Origin: Blastobasis lacticolella
Taxonomy: Eukaryota; Arthropoda; Insecta; Lepidoptera; Blastobasidae
Direction: 5' to 3'
Assembly: GCA_905147135.1 (NCBI GenBank)
Contig: LR990050.1
Location: 18,412,001 to 18,476,000, forward strand
DNA: 64,000 nucleotides
Part shown: positions 44,713 through 55,479 of the stretch, piece by piece
Numbering within the stretch: position 1 is the stretch's first letter
How the letters are laid out: every line of letters begins with the position of its first letter
Position numbers and translations under genes: made by a program
Notes under the pieces: generated by a model
Databases searched by the model: none
The model's input: only the letters and a program-made list of their open reading frames with translations
Told to the model about the DNA's origin: nothing

Positions 44713-45765
44713 CGGAAGTCCGTGTAATTCGAATAAAACATGTCGCAAATGTTTCGAGCAACACAGCACGCTGATTCACGATGCCTTCGTTAATTCGAAC
44801 GGTAATAAGCCATTGACGTCATCATCTACTAACACTGACAACAATAAAAATGTGTCCAAAACTTATACGAATAACACTTCACATGTTTCTCAAGATGAAC
44901 CCTCGGATATCTTACTGGCTACCGCAGAGTTAAAGGTTTTCGCAGCCAATGGACAACAATACAAGTTGCGAGCGTTGATAGATCAAGGCTCTCAAATATC
45001 GCTTATAACAGAGCATGCCGCACAGTTACTGGGTATTAAAAGGGAACAATGTAAGGGCGTGATATATGGCGTCGGTCAACGAGAAAATAACTGTAAAGGA
45101 AAAATTAATATTACGTGTACCTCCATGTACAGCAACTATACATTCAACACAGAAGCTATCATTATGAACAACCTTATAAAAAGTTTGCCTAATAACACTT
45201 TTCCAAAACCATCTTGGACGTTCATAGAAAACATCAACTTAGCGGATCCTCAGTTTAACATAAGCCGCCCGGTAGACATATTATTAGGCCCAGAAGTATA
45301 CTCCAAAATCATGTTAAGCGGAATAATTAGAGGAGAAGATTCAACACAACCGATGGCACAACAGACACAGTTGGGTTGGCTTTTATGTAGAAGCGCCCGA
45401 ACATTTAATTGCAACGTGATTATCAACAACTTAAATGACATACAACAGTTTTGGGAGGCTGAGGAAATAACAGAAGACTGCGATTTATCAACAGAGGATA
45501 TACATTGCTTAAAATATTTTGAAGAAACGACAACGAGGAGACAGGATGGTAGATATGAAGTACGGCTGCCAATGAAGCCTAACTATGAAGAAAAACTCGG
45601 CACCTCAAAACCAACAGCATTGGCACAATTTCGTCATTTAGAAAAACAATTTCAGAGAAAGGAAAACCTTGCGAAGGAGTACAAAACATTTATGAAAGAA
45701 TATGAGGACCTGCAACACATGAAACTGGCGACCCGTAGCTGCTACAGTGCAGCGGAATATTTTTA
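44655..45765 (+). pseudogene. BEL second zinc knuckle, protease and start of RT
   Basis: In the +1 frame relative to gag: CKNCLFSHNGSPCNSNKTC knuckle, then the aspartic protease block RALIDQGSQISLITEHA (about 44960) and ADPQFNISRPVDILLGPEVY. The RT linker (GRYEVRLPMK) ends near YEDLQHMKLA. A frame change near 45755 breaks the fingers block, which continues as LPHHAVYREESATTKCRVVY in the next frame. Confidence 0.85.
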
Positions 45766-47478
45766 CCTCATCACGCTGTCTACCGTGAAGAGTCTGCAAC
45801 AACCAAGTGTAGAGTGGTATACAAAGGTTCCTCTAAAACATCAACAGGATATTCATTAAATGATTTAATGTATACAGGACCGAATCTTCAACAGGATCTG
45901 CAATCTTTATTATTAAAATGGAGACAATTTGAGTTTGCTTTTACCGCGGACATAGAGAAAATGTACCGTCAAATTTTAATTCACGAAGCACATCAACAAC
46001 TACAAAAAATAGTATGGCGAGAGACTCCAGAACAACCGATTAAAATGTACCAATTAAGCACTATAACATACGGCACTAAAGCCGCTCCGTTTCTAGCTAT
46101 GATGACCTTGAAGAAGTTAGCTAGTGACGAACGTGAAACATTCCCGGAAGCAAGTAGAATCCTCGAAAACTCATTTTACATGGATGACCTGTTGCATGGA
46201 GCTCATTCAATCGTGGAAGGAAGGCAGCTAGTGGAGCAACTAACAGAATTATTGACATTAGGAGGATTCAATCTAAGAAAATGGGCTAGTAACAATCAAG
46301 AAATATTGAATAACATTAACAGCGAACAAAATAATATAAACAACATTTTTCACATCAAGGCAGAGAGTACATCTAAAACATTAGGATTGTCTTGGAATGC
46401 CGGGACAGATCAATTTACATTTCATTATAATCCCACGAAACAAACATCATTGCTAACCAAACGCACTCTTTTATCTGAAATATCTAAGCTTTATGACCCT
46501 CTGGGATGGTTAGCCCCGCTTACTACTAAACTAAAGTGTTTATTTCAAAAGGTGTGGCAAACAAATACAAAATGGGATGAACAATTATCAGCTGACATAC
46601 AGAGGGAATGGTCCAAGTTACAAGCGGATATCCATATAATAAATGACATCGAAATACCTAGATGGATACAATGTAAACAAAGTGACGTCATTGCGCTTCA
46701 CGGATTTTGTGACGCGTCAACATTAGCGTACGCGTGCGTTGTGTATGCACGAATCAAACGAACAAATGCTGTGGTGTTAATCGCCGCGAAGTCGAAACTT
46801 GTACCACGCAAGAAAGTTATAACATTACCTCGCCTGGAATTATGTGGTGCACATCTTTTATCTAAGCTTATAGATAAAATTAAACAAACATTAAATCAAC
46901 ATGAAATTGAGATGTACGGATGGATTGACTCACAAGTTGCACTAGGGTGGTTACAAGGCGAGCCAAATCGCTGGAAGCCTTTCGTTGCGAACAGAGTGGA
47001 AAAAATAATGAGGGTTGTTCCAAAACACCTTTGGCATTACGTAAAATCGAGCGACAACCCTGCGGATCCCGCCAGCAGAGGTTTGAACGCCCCTCAATTA
47101 AAAGAGCATCCTTTGTGGTGGCAAGGACCCGCCTGGCTAACATCATTCACATATGAAAATCTTCCTGAACAACAATTCGAGACGAAACAGGATTTAAAAA
47201 TAAAACAAGTTAATACCACACAAGTACAAAATGAAAGTATTATTCACCTACTTTTAAAAACGCATAGCTCGCTTACAAAAACAATTCACATCGTTGCATG
47301 GATACTTCGAGCGTTGACCCGAGAACGCGCTCAACACCCGAGCTATCTCACATTACATGAGCTACGGAAAGCAAAATTATTAATTGTCAAACATGAACAA
47401 ATGGATGAATTCGGAACGGAAATAAAACAGCTACACAAGCAAGGCAGAGTGCAATCGCAAAGTATTTTGGCTAATTAA
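45755..47478 (+). pseudogene. BEL reverse transcriptase and RNase H
   Basis: FTADIEKMYRQI supplies the first catalytic aspartate. FYMDDLLHG (46174-46200) is the YMDD block. ISKLYDPLGWLAP marks the connection. LHGFCDASTLAYACVVYARI, LPRLELCGAH and GWIDSQVALGWL are the RNase H blocks. An in-frame TAA at 47476-47478 interrupts the reading directly before NPFLDKEGILRVGGRL. All catalytic blocks look intact. Confidence 0.9.
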
Positions 47479-48525
47479 AACCCATTTTTAGACAAAGAAG
47501 GAATATTACGCGTTGGTGGTCGGTTGGCACAAGCAAACATAAGCGACGAGATGAAACATCCGAAAATCATTCCACGTGACTGTCGTCTAGCAGCTCTACT
47601 AGTAGAGCTAGCTCATCTGTTAACATTCCATGCAGGCCCGCGGGTCACGATGGCAGCCCTGAGGCAAGAGTACTGGATCTGCGGTGGAAATAACTACGTG
47701 AAAAAAGTATTGCGAAACTGTGTCACGTGTCGTAAACATGAAGGAAGAACCCAACAACAGTTAATGGGGGACTTGCCAGCCGCCCGGAGTAACCCAGCTC
47801 AACCATTTTATAACACTGGAGTGGATTATACGGGATTCGTGGAAGTGAAGATCAATAAAGGACGAGGTGTAAAAACAACTAAAGGCTATATTGCACTGTT
47901 TGTTTGTATGGCTACCAAGTGCGTACATCTGGAGTTGGTATCCGATTTAACAAGTTCCGCCTTTCTAGCGGCTCTGCGACGAATGGCGGCTAGAAGAGGC
48001 GCGCCCCGTCATCTTTATAGTGATAATGGGACGAATTTTGTCGGTGCCAACCGAATTTTACAACAAGAACAGGAACAGCTGGAGACGGTGTTCAACAATA
48101 GTTTTCTTACTGAAGTTGCCGAAATGAACATCGAGTGGCATTTTAATGCTCTTGCTTGGCCAAGTGCAGGAGGTATTTGGGAGCGAGCGGTACGGAGCCT
48201 AAAATTCCACTTAAAAAGAGTTGTAGGTGAACAGAAGTTGACGTACGAAGAATATTCGACAATCTTATCACAGTTAGAAGCTTGTTTGAATTCAAGACCG
48301 TTATGTGCTCTTACCGAAGACATCGAAGACCTTAATTTCTTGATGCCTGCGCACTTTCTAACGGGCAGAGCTGAAACAACTATTATCGAAACAAGTGAAG
48401 ATGCTAGGAGCAGGTGGTATTTAACACAAAAATTGTTTGAAGATATTTGTAAAAGATGGAAAACGGAGTACCTAAGCCAATTAACAGCGAGACAGAAGTG
48501 GACAAAGCCTCACCAGAACATCTAG
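47479..48525 (+). pseudogene. BEL integrase
   Basis: Same frame as the RT after the stop. The H-H-C-C zinc site (LTFHAGPR, then CVTCRK) is followed by the DDE core: GVDYTGF, LYSDNGTNFVGA and GGIWERAVRSLK. FLTGRA and WKTEYLSQLTARQKW are conserved C-terminal blocks. It stops at 48525, before the usual GD-V/L-V-L-x-K block, so the C-terminus is lost. Confidence 0.9.
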
Positions 48526-48589
48526 GAGGAAACAACATGAGTACTAGCATCAGCAACAGCCTAGAGGAACAGGAGATACTTTTGAAAAA

Positions 48590-49977
48590 TATTGTCATTG
48601 TTAGTCACGGAACAGAAAGGGTTTCGACGTAACAAGAACATTAATATGGGTATTTACGATTTCATAGAAAATGTAATAAAAAATGTTGACAATAGAGTAC
48701 CAGTGTGTTCTATATACTGTGATATGACTCAAGCATTTGATTATGTAGAGCATGAGCTCTTACTGAAGAAATTAGAGATTTACGGAATTCGAGGCAATAT
48801 CTTAAAATTAATAGAATCATATCTTACAAATAGGAAACAAGTTACAGAACTAATAAGAATAGAGAGACACACAAAAACTGAAAAAACATATAAATCCACT
48901 GAGAGAATAGTCAAATACGGTGTTCCTCAGGGGGGTGTGCTCTCTCCGCTTCTATTTATTTCATACATAAATGATTTACCAAACTGCACAAAACAACTTA
49001 TGTCCCTATTTGCTGATGATAGCACGATAACTGTAAATTGTAAAAACGTAGAGTTGTATGAGAAGGAAGTTAACGATTCGGTTAATTCCGTGATAGATTG
49101 GCTAAATAACAACAATTTAAAAATTAATTTGGACAAAACAAAAATAACACACTTCTCTCAACGTCAACAAACTGCGTCCATAGATGTCAAATATGGCCAA
49201 AAAACTGTAGAAGTAGCAGATAGTACAAAATACTTGGGATTGATAATTGACCAGAGATTAAATTGGAAAGCACACGTAGAAGAATTATGCAAAAGCCTTA
49301 GCACAAATGCTTACGCATTGTACAAATTGGCCACAACAGTAAACACACAAACTATAGTTACGGCGTACTATGGTATGGTAGAGTCGCGAATAAGATACGG
49401 GATCATATTTTGGGGGAATTCTACCGATAGGGAATTCATTTTGAAGGCGCAAAAAAAATGTATTCGTGCAATGTTCGGCTTGTCTCAGAGAGATAGCTGT
49501 AAACCATTTTTTACAAAATATAAAATCTTGACATGCCCATCATTGTATATTCTGGAATTAGTCATTTTTGTAAAATCAAACCCACAACTATTCCCAAGGA
49601 TTACAAATTCGCTAAATCGCTTTACCTTCAAAAGGCTAGTGAAGAAATTCTTTATAGATAAAAGGCCTAACAATAAATAGTATATGTGTGATATAGTATA
49701 TGTATCTATAGTATTTATGATAGGTATATTATGTGTATCGTATTGTATTTATTGTGGGGTTATGGTATATCATATTTTATTTATTACCATATCTTGTATT
49801 ATTAGTTAATTAAATATACTTGCTCTCTGTTCCGCTTTTGGCACCTACTCTTTCGCTTTACGCATGGCCTACTGGTTGACTGGTAGATAAAGCCTTAATG
49901 GCTTTAAGTCCGCCAATTGTATTATTTTTAGTGCAATAAAGTTTTTAAATAAATAAATAAATAAATAAATAAATTTA
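48590..49977 (+). mobile_element. 5'-truncated LINE inserted in the second BEL element
   Basis: A 362-codon open stretch (48592-49680, no true start) begins in RT motif 2a (TEQKGFRRNKNINMGIYDF). It has YCDMTQAFDYVEH (catalytic Asp), VPQGGVLSPLLFISYINDLP and LFADDST (catalytic DD) plus the thumb. The C-terminus FTFKRLVKKFFIDKR joins directly after NPQLFPRITNSLN, where relatives have about 40 more residues, suggesting a small deletion. The 3' UTR ends in (AAAT)n at 49953-49977. Read-through of the BEL RNA would include it. Confidence 0.85.
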
Positions 49978-50640
49978 AAATATAGAAACAGGCGTGACAA
50001 TGACATGGTTTACGTACCACCTGCAAAAACTGCACTAATGTTTAAGAGTGTCCTGTGTATGGCCCCTAGAGTTTATAATAAGTTACCTAGATGCATAAGG
50101 GAACTAGAAATGTACCAATTTAAAAAGTCAATAAAAGAGTATTTGATCAGCAAGTGCTATTATAATATAAACGATTTTTTGGAAATTAATACTTCATACT
50201 GAAATTATGACTTATTATACTGTTTTAAATTTGTTATTACTTTGTGGACATGATTTTAATGACTTTTGTTTATATTGAGTATTGAAGTTATTGTTATTTT
50301 ATATTTTATTTTATTTTTTAACTTTTGATATTGTTTTTAATTTGAATTTGACATTTTGTTTATTATTTAATTTGTATTAGTTAAGAATGATTTTATTGAC
50401 TTACATATAATTTATTTAATCTTCAGAAAATTTATAATTTGACATGTTTTTAAATTTTTTATTTTCATTTTTAAATGTGATATTTCAGTCGTTAATAATT
50501 GTTTTGACATTGTGAATTATTATTTTTTAATCTAATATTTGTATGCTCTCTTGGGGCAAAAGTAGAGGACAACTTAATAATTATAACAACTTATGTATTA
50601 CCTACTTTTACAAATAAATGAATTGAATTGAATTGAATTC
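49978..50640 (+). mobile_element. second LINE 3' fragment with (GAATT)n tail
   Basis: The reading NDMVYVPPAKTALMFKSVLC, then MAPRVYNKLPRCIRE, then FKKSIKEYLISKCYYN is a LINE RT C-terminus (stop at 50202). An AT-rich 3' UTR and TGAATTGAATTGAATTGAATTC (50619-50640) follow. It belongs to a different copy from the LINE just upstream, since the tail of that one lies between them. Confidence 0.75.
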
Positions 50641-51023
50641 ATAAAAGGGTTAAAGAGCTTAAACAAGCTGAACCGTTATCAGAAAGTATCTCAGTACATG
50701 ATGTTCATCACTACACCCTGATCTACAGTACATGGGGTTTAATAACAGTGATAATCCTCGTGTTGGCGTGTCGGCGGAGGCTTGGCGCCGCCGCCCGCGT
50801 CGCCCGCGTCGCCCGCGCCGCGCAGCCGCCGCCCGCCCCGGCCGCCCCGGCCGCCCAAACGCCGGCGCCGGCGGACGGCCGCGCGCAGCCCGCACGCGCG
50901 CAGGAGAGTGTGAATCATGTGAAAGTGCGTGAGTGTATTGAAAATGTGCCTAACACCAGTTTCGTAGATATGGGTACGTCCCCAATGTTGAAAAAAGTGG
51001 TTTTCGGTGATAGTGATAAGTGA
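50641..51023 (+). pseudogene. envelope-like C-terminal remnant of the second BEL element
   Basis: The open reading enters directly from the LINE tail, with no start codon. A polar juxtamembrane stretch (LKQAEPLSESISVHDVHHYT) leads to a hydrophobic span (WGLITVIILVLA) and a basic CRRR stop-transfer. About 40 Ala/Pro/Arg residues encoded by very GC-rich DNA (50758-50900) follow. The frame ends at 51023, about 100 bases before the 3' LTR. A membrane protein in this position is what an env gene of BEL or errantivirus type would give. The ectodomain is absent. The assignment is inference from position and the membrane span. Confidence 0.5.
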
Positions 51024-51120
51024 AAAATAGTGTCTTAGAGACTGTTAAGAGTATTTTAGTTAACAATATTGTCTATCACCTTGTATCATCTCTCATTTCC
51101 TACATTGCGCCCCGGCAAGA

Positions 51121-51354
51121 TGTTCGGTGCGTTGCATCGAACACGTGACTTAGCTAATTTGCCCTGCGCGGCACATTACCTAAGTAGTGCATTTTTCGGA
51201 ACCGCCGCGGCCGGGTGCATTCATCAACATTTAACATTCATTTAAATTAACATTTATTAACAAGTATTGTGGAAGTCTTAATAAACATTTTATATTATTT
51301 TAACATCATCTTTTACATTCAACATACTGCAATCCCCGCATAAGCACCCTTACA
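51121..51354 (+). repeat. 3' LTR of the second BEL element
   Basis: Direct copy of 42723-42956. Its end forms a 27-base palindrome with flanking DNA. Confidence 0.95.
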
Positions 51355-51450
51355 AGTGTAGGGTACACTTGTAAGAGTGCTTATGCGGGGGTGCAAACGA
51401 CTGTTTTTGAATATGTAATTGGAACATTACGCTATGAGCGTAAATAAACA
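51355..51450. repeat. target duplication and right half of a family-1 MITE
   Basis: AGTGT (51355-51359), then an inverted copy of the LTR end (51364-51390). AAACGACTGTTTTTGAATATGTAATTGGAACATTACGCTATGAG follows, which matches the complement of 52912-52955. Confidence 0.7.
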
Positions 51451-51644
51451 ACTATTGCGTATCTGTTCACGAACTATCTTTTTAAGTTACTTTTCTATCG
51501 ATTTCAAATGCTTGAGAATCATCTCTGAACAACGCTACCTAGTCAGCCCATGCCGAAATACAATATTTTTCCTTTTTAAACTAGCTGCCAAAAAACCGCC
51601 CATTGGATCCTTTTTAGGTAGGCCGATAACACCAGGGCTATCTC

Positions 51645-51800
51645 CCACGAGCCGTCGACTCCTTAAAAACATTTCACCCCTACATTGAAGAACTCCATGT
51701 TGTACTCTCCAGGGAGTTCATTCCACAACCTTAGTTTGCGTGGGAGAAGGTAGTTCCTAGGTGGGATAAATTCCTTGTCGATGACGAGCAATGCGAAGGC
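51645..51800 (-). mobile_element. LINE RT C-terminal scrap
   Basis: The minus strand reads SSSTRNLSHLGTTFSHANLR, then LWNELPGEYNMEFFNVGVK, resembling the final residues of Jockey-like RT ORFs. Truncated on both sides. Confidence 0.6.
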
Positions 51801-51819
51801 TGATTATAGACAGGCTTAG

Positions 51820-52253
51820 ACGCTCGTCCCCCGGCCCCCGTCGCCGTCGCACAGCAGCGCCGTCGACAGGCGCAGACGCTCGTCGCACCTAAGCATACAC
51901 AGTCCCGCGGCCCCCGGCCCCCGTCGCCGTCGCACAGCAGCGCCGTCGACAGGCGCAGACGCTCGTCGCACCTAAGCATACACAGTCCCGCGGCCCCCGG
52001 CCCCCGTCGCCGTCGCACAGCAGCGCCGTCGACAGGCGCAGACGCTCGTCGCACCTAAGCATACACAGTCCCGCGGCCCCCGGCCCCCGTCGCCGTCGCA
52101 CAGCAGCGCCGTCGACAGGCGCAGACGCTCGTCGCACCTAAGCATACACAGTCCCGCGGCCCCCGGCCCCCGTCGCCGTCGCACAGCAGCGCCGTCGACA
52201 GGCGCAGACGCTCGTCGCACCTAAGCATACACAGTCCCGCGGCCCCCGGCTAC
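51820..52253 (-). repeat. 83-bp tandem array derived from the arrow LDLa exon
   Basis: Five copies of a GC-rich 83-base unit repeat with almost no variation (TAAGCATACACAGTCCCGCG recurs every 83 bases at 51891, 51974, 52057, 52140 and 52223). On the minus strand each unit reads TGTGTATGCTTAG, then GTGCGACGAGCGTCTG, then the first half of the LDLa exon, then G/C-rich sequence. It lies immediately downstream of the real exon. Because 83 is not a multiple of three, the repeats open overlapping frames that are artefacts. Confidence 0.95.
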
Positions 52254-52365
52254 CTTGTCCTTGGCGTGGTAGGCGCAGGCGGCGGGCGTCTCGTCGGCGC
52301 CGTCCTCGCAGTGCGCGCGCCCGTCGCACAGCAGCGTCACCGACAGGCACAGACGCTCGTCGCAC
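52254..52365 (-). CDS. arr: arrow (LRP5/6) exon: part of an LDL-receptor class A module
   Basis: Acceptor CCCCTATTTGTAG and donor AAG/GTAGCC bound 112 bases: one base completing a codon and then 37 codons. The residues CDERLCLSVTLLC, DGRAHCEDGADE and TPAAC give cysteines 2 to 6 and the acidic calcium-binding end of an LDLa repeat. Cysteine 1 must lie in the previous exon. The exon ends in phase 0, matching the transmembrane exon at 42360. LRP5/6 has three LDLa modules directly before the membrane, so this is probably the third. Earlier exons were not found before 64000. Confidence 0.75.
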
Positions 52366-52838
52366 CTACAAATAGGGGAACGTATACAACTGTTGGCACC
52401 ACACTAGCGATTGGCACATGCAACTTACAACATAAATATTAAAAATTGATGTAACAATTAAAGCAAATTAATATTTGTTTTCCAATCTTTATTGGTATTT
52501 ACCAAAATGGAATTCCAAGGAAAATTATAAAAATCATGGCTGTATGCATGCATCCCCTTTGCCTATCCTCTTCAAGATAAAAGTCAAGAATGGAGTCACG
52601 AGCCAAACACAATCAATCACTAAGCGAAGACAATCAGCAGTTCGTGCGACGGCTGGCATGTTTGTCTCTAATATAGGTTTATCTGAGGGTTATACAAGGG
52701 ATCGGCCTTCTATAATTTATGAAGCCATTATTGAGCGTTTTAGCACGTTATGCGTTTATGAATAATGTTTTTCTAGATCCAAATTTTGTCAAATTTTGTT
52801 TTATGAATAAGGCCGTTAGCAGATAACTTATTATACTT
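52366..52838. other. arrow intron sequence, nothing recognised
   Basis: No coding motif. The 96-codon open frame at 52475-52765 looks random. Confidence 0.4.
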
Positions 52839-53066
52839 ATGATACGGCGCCTGACAAATAATTACAAAATAACAGTGTTGCATAATGATTAAAAAGTTAT
52901 TTTATCTACATTCATAGTGTAATGTTCCAATTACATATTCGAAAACAGTCGTTTAAGGGTACACAGCATTTCCCATACTATTTTCATGACAGCTGTATCG
53001 TAAAAAAACTTTTTAATCATTATGCAACACTTTTATTTTTTTATTTTTTGTCGGGCGCCGTGACAC
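52839..53066. repeat. family-1 MITE, most complete copy
   Basis: The left arm GATACGGCGCCTGACAAATA and AGTGTTGCATAATGATTAAA face the inverted right arm (TTTAATCATTATGCAACACT and GTCGGGCGCCGTGACAC). The core holds TAATGTTCCAATTACATATT and CAGCATTTCCCATAC. Similarity to 32560-32650 continues outward to about 53120, so the element may be longer. Confidence 0.75.
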
Positions 53067-53139
53067 GGCGTAATGTAGGCTGAATACTTAGATGTCTTTG
53101 ACAAATTCAAAATCAAAATTTAAATTTTTATGTTTATAT

Positions 53140-53982
53140 TCTGTGTAATTCTGGTGCTATTTCCGATTGGTCACTTGAGAACAGGCTACCTCTCAACATT
53201 GATAAATGTAAGCATATTAAGTTTACTAAAAAGAAGTCCCCGCTTAGAACTTTATATTCAATAAATGGCCATGTTCTGGAAGAGGTTAGTCAAATAAGGG
53301 ATCTTGGTATTGTAATTGATTCTAAACTATCATTCAATCCACATATCGATGTTATTATTAATAGATCGTTTCGAATGTTGGGATTTGTTTGGAGGAACTG
53401 CAAGGGTTTTAAAGTAGTTCTGCGCTTATATATGTCTACAACGCGTTGGTACGTAGCATCTTGGAATATTGTTCTTGTGTCTGGAATCCACAATACGAAA
53501 ACCATATATCCAGAATTGAGAGAATACAGAAACGTTTCATGTTCTTCTTAACGGTCCACCAGGGGAAATTGTCACAGCTTACCTCGTACAAGAAGCGATT
53601 GTCCCACTATAACATTTTCACACTCCGGGATCGTCGATGGATGTCAGACCAAATATTTCTTTTTAAAATTGTAAGGGGGTTAATTGACTGCCCATACTTA
53701 TTGAACATGGTATCTTTCTCTGTGCCTAGACGCAATGCCAGATTACTTAATTTTAGACCGTTCGCACTTAAAAGTATCGGAACGAATGTAGGTAGTAATG
53801 AAATAGTTTATAGACTGTGCAGGGAACATAACAAACTATGTAACTTCAAAAATTGTGCTGACATACTACACTGTTCTTTATTACAATATAAAAACTTTTT
53901 GTATAATATACTAAATACGTCTTTTTGCCATTTACACTAACAATCATTATTTAGTTGTTGAATTTTAGTGGTGGTAGATATA
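53140..53982 (+). mobile_element. LINE fragment (RT C-terminal half), split copy
   Basis: Reads IDKCKHIKFTKKKSPLRTLY, then ISQIRDLG-type residues, MLGFVWRNCKGFK, LEYCSCVWNPQYENHISRIE and the C-terminal LCREHNKLCNFKNCADILHC, stopping at 53940. The 3' UTR breaks off at GTAGATATA (53982) and resumes as TAGATTTATT at 62182-62191, beyond an 8.2-kb insertion. An inverted near-twin is at 62768-63695. A frame change lies near 53415. Confidence 0.85.
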
Positions 53983-54013
53983 CAGGGTGTTTCATAATAC
54001 ATGTATAAAGCCG

Positions 54014-55479
54014 TGAACTGGATGGAGTGCTAAACGTATTAAAACGATAGGTACAATTATTTTTTTCGTACGTGGAATAGTAAGCGAGAAAATGACTATC
54101 GAACTTTTACCTTTTCAATGTCGATAATCGACATTTTGAAAACGAAAGACCGCATCTCTAGAAATCAGTTGTAAAAGGTCACTCAAGTTCATAGTACTAG
54201 GCGCAATGATATTAAGGAGATCTAAATTAGCCGTTTTGTATTTTTTGGTTTGAGGGTTCTGTACAAAAAAATATTGTAATTTTAATTTAATAGGATCCTT
54301 CATAGTTTTTTCGAAAGTGCACCACCACCTAACTAATAGCAAAGTAGTCTAATTCAAATTACTGTGGCATATTAATGTAGCAAACTCTAATTAATGTAGC
54401 ATATTTGTCTTTATAAGTTTGCTTTCTCATGTCATGCCTGTCAGTCATGTTTCAGTGTCGCAAAGGTCCTATCTGCTATGAGATTTTTCAGTAACTACAC
54501 ACACATATTTTTGTATTAAATAAAACAAATAAAATACCTTAGTGTAATGAATGAAACATAAATAAAACAAAGACAGCAGAGAGTGGAGTTTAAGACAGAA
54601 CCCTCCACTAATGTGGGGAAGGCTTAAACTCTCAGAGGACTGTTATGTTAAAATCCGTACGATTTCACGAATATTTCTCATCAACAAAAATTAACTAAAT
54701 GAATCTTAGTTGACGGAGCTATACCTGAAAATATCCCATGCTTCACCCAGTTGGAGAACCTAGGCAGGGGCGCAACAACCGCCGTATCAGCCGTATCAAT
54801 GATACGGGGTCCCAAATCGTTTGTAAGCAAAAATACGTACTGTTATCCTCAATTTCAGTTAAACCCTATTTCCGGAAAAAAAAATTCTTTAGTGATTTTC
54901 AGACCAGGGTCGGGGCCCCCTCCGCCAAAGATGCAAATGAAATCAAGTGATACAATCCGTTTTTGTTCCCCTTTCGCTTAGAGATAATTAACATTTTTAA
55001 TAAAAAACAACAACTTAGAGCCCCTCACGCGCACTCACTCATTACTTCATTGAAATTGTGTAAAAATGCACCTATAGCAAAAATGAAAAAAATCTTGATC
55101 TCATGTACAACATATTCGGCACTATCGGTGAGATCATAAGATTTAAGAAACTCCTTACACTGTTCATTGCTCAACGGGTCAGATGGACCTGGCTCATAAT
55201 AAAATCGTTTTGGCCCACACGATTTTCGAATTTGACTGTTTTTAAGTTAATCGTGATAACTTTATAGCCAAAATGTCAGAAATAGAGCTCGCACGCTCAT
55301 TAATTAATTGTTTGCGAAGTTAATTTTATTATAAACCAGATGTCAGAAATGTCTACATCGTATAGTCCATTTACTGATTTTATTTTATTCGCGCAAGTAT
55401 TCTGAAGGGGTAGTTTGTGAAACTATCAAGCTCGCTACGCTCGCTTATTCAACAAATTATTACATTTTTATATTTATCA
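54014..55479. other. interior of the TIR segment, nothing recognised
   Basis: A 75-codon minus frame at 54115-54342 and overlapping frames at 54738-54981 show no known domain. GATACGGGGTCCC (54799) resembles GATACGGGGCCCC near 59289. Confidence 0.4.

Larger units (their letters stand above)
42723..51354 (+). mobile_element. second BEL/Pao retrotransposon, with nested LINEs and an env-like remnant
   Basis: LTRs of 234 bp (42723-42956 and 51121-51354) begin TGTTC and end TTACA. They differ at three positions by eye. The 5-bp duplication AGTGT is perfect (42718-42722 and 51355-51359). The interior runs gag, protease, RT, RNase H, integrase, then two LINE fragments, then an envelope-like C-terminus. 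Coding defects are fewer than in the first BEL element. It sits in the arrow intron, opposite to the arrow reading direction, and landed in a family-1 MITE. Confidence 0.95.

Noticed and set aside
48456..48630. Overlapping ORF starting inside the integrase end
   Set aside because: The integrase frame shows conserved family residues over the same bases. The other frame has none and runs into the LINE.
50659..50895. Arg/Pro-rich minus-strand ORF in the GC-rich block
   Set aside because: Complement of the env-like tail. The plus frame is continuous with a membrane span and is the better reading.
51820..52253. CRISPR-like periodic array
   Set aside because: Units are tandem copies with no unique spacers, and the DNA is eukaryotic.
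51731..52365. Several overlapping minus-strand ORFs encoding Arg/Cys-rich proteins
   Set aside because: They are the 83-bp array read through in successive frames and have no independent coding support.
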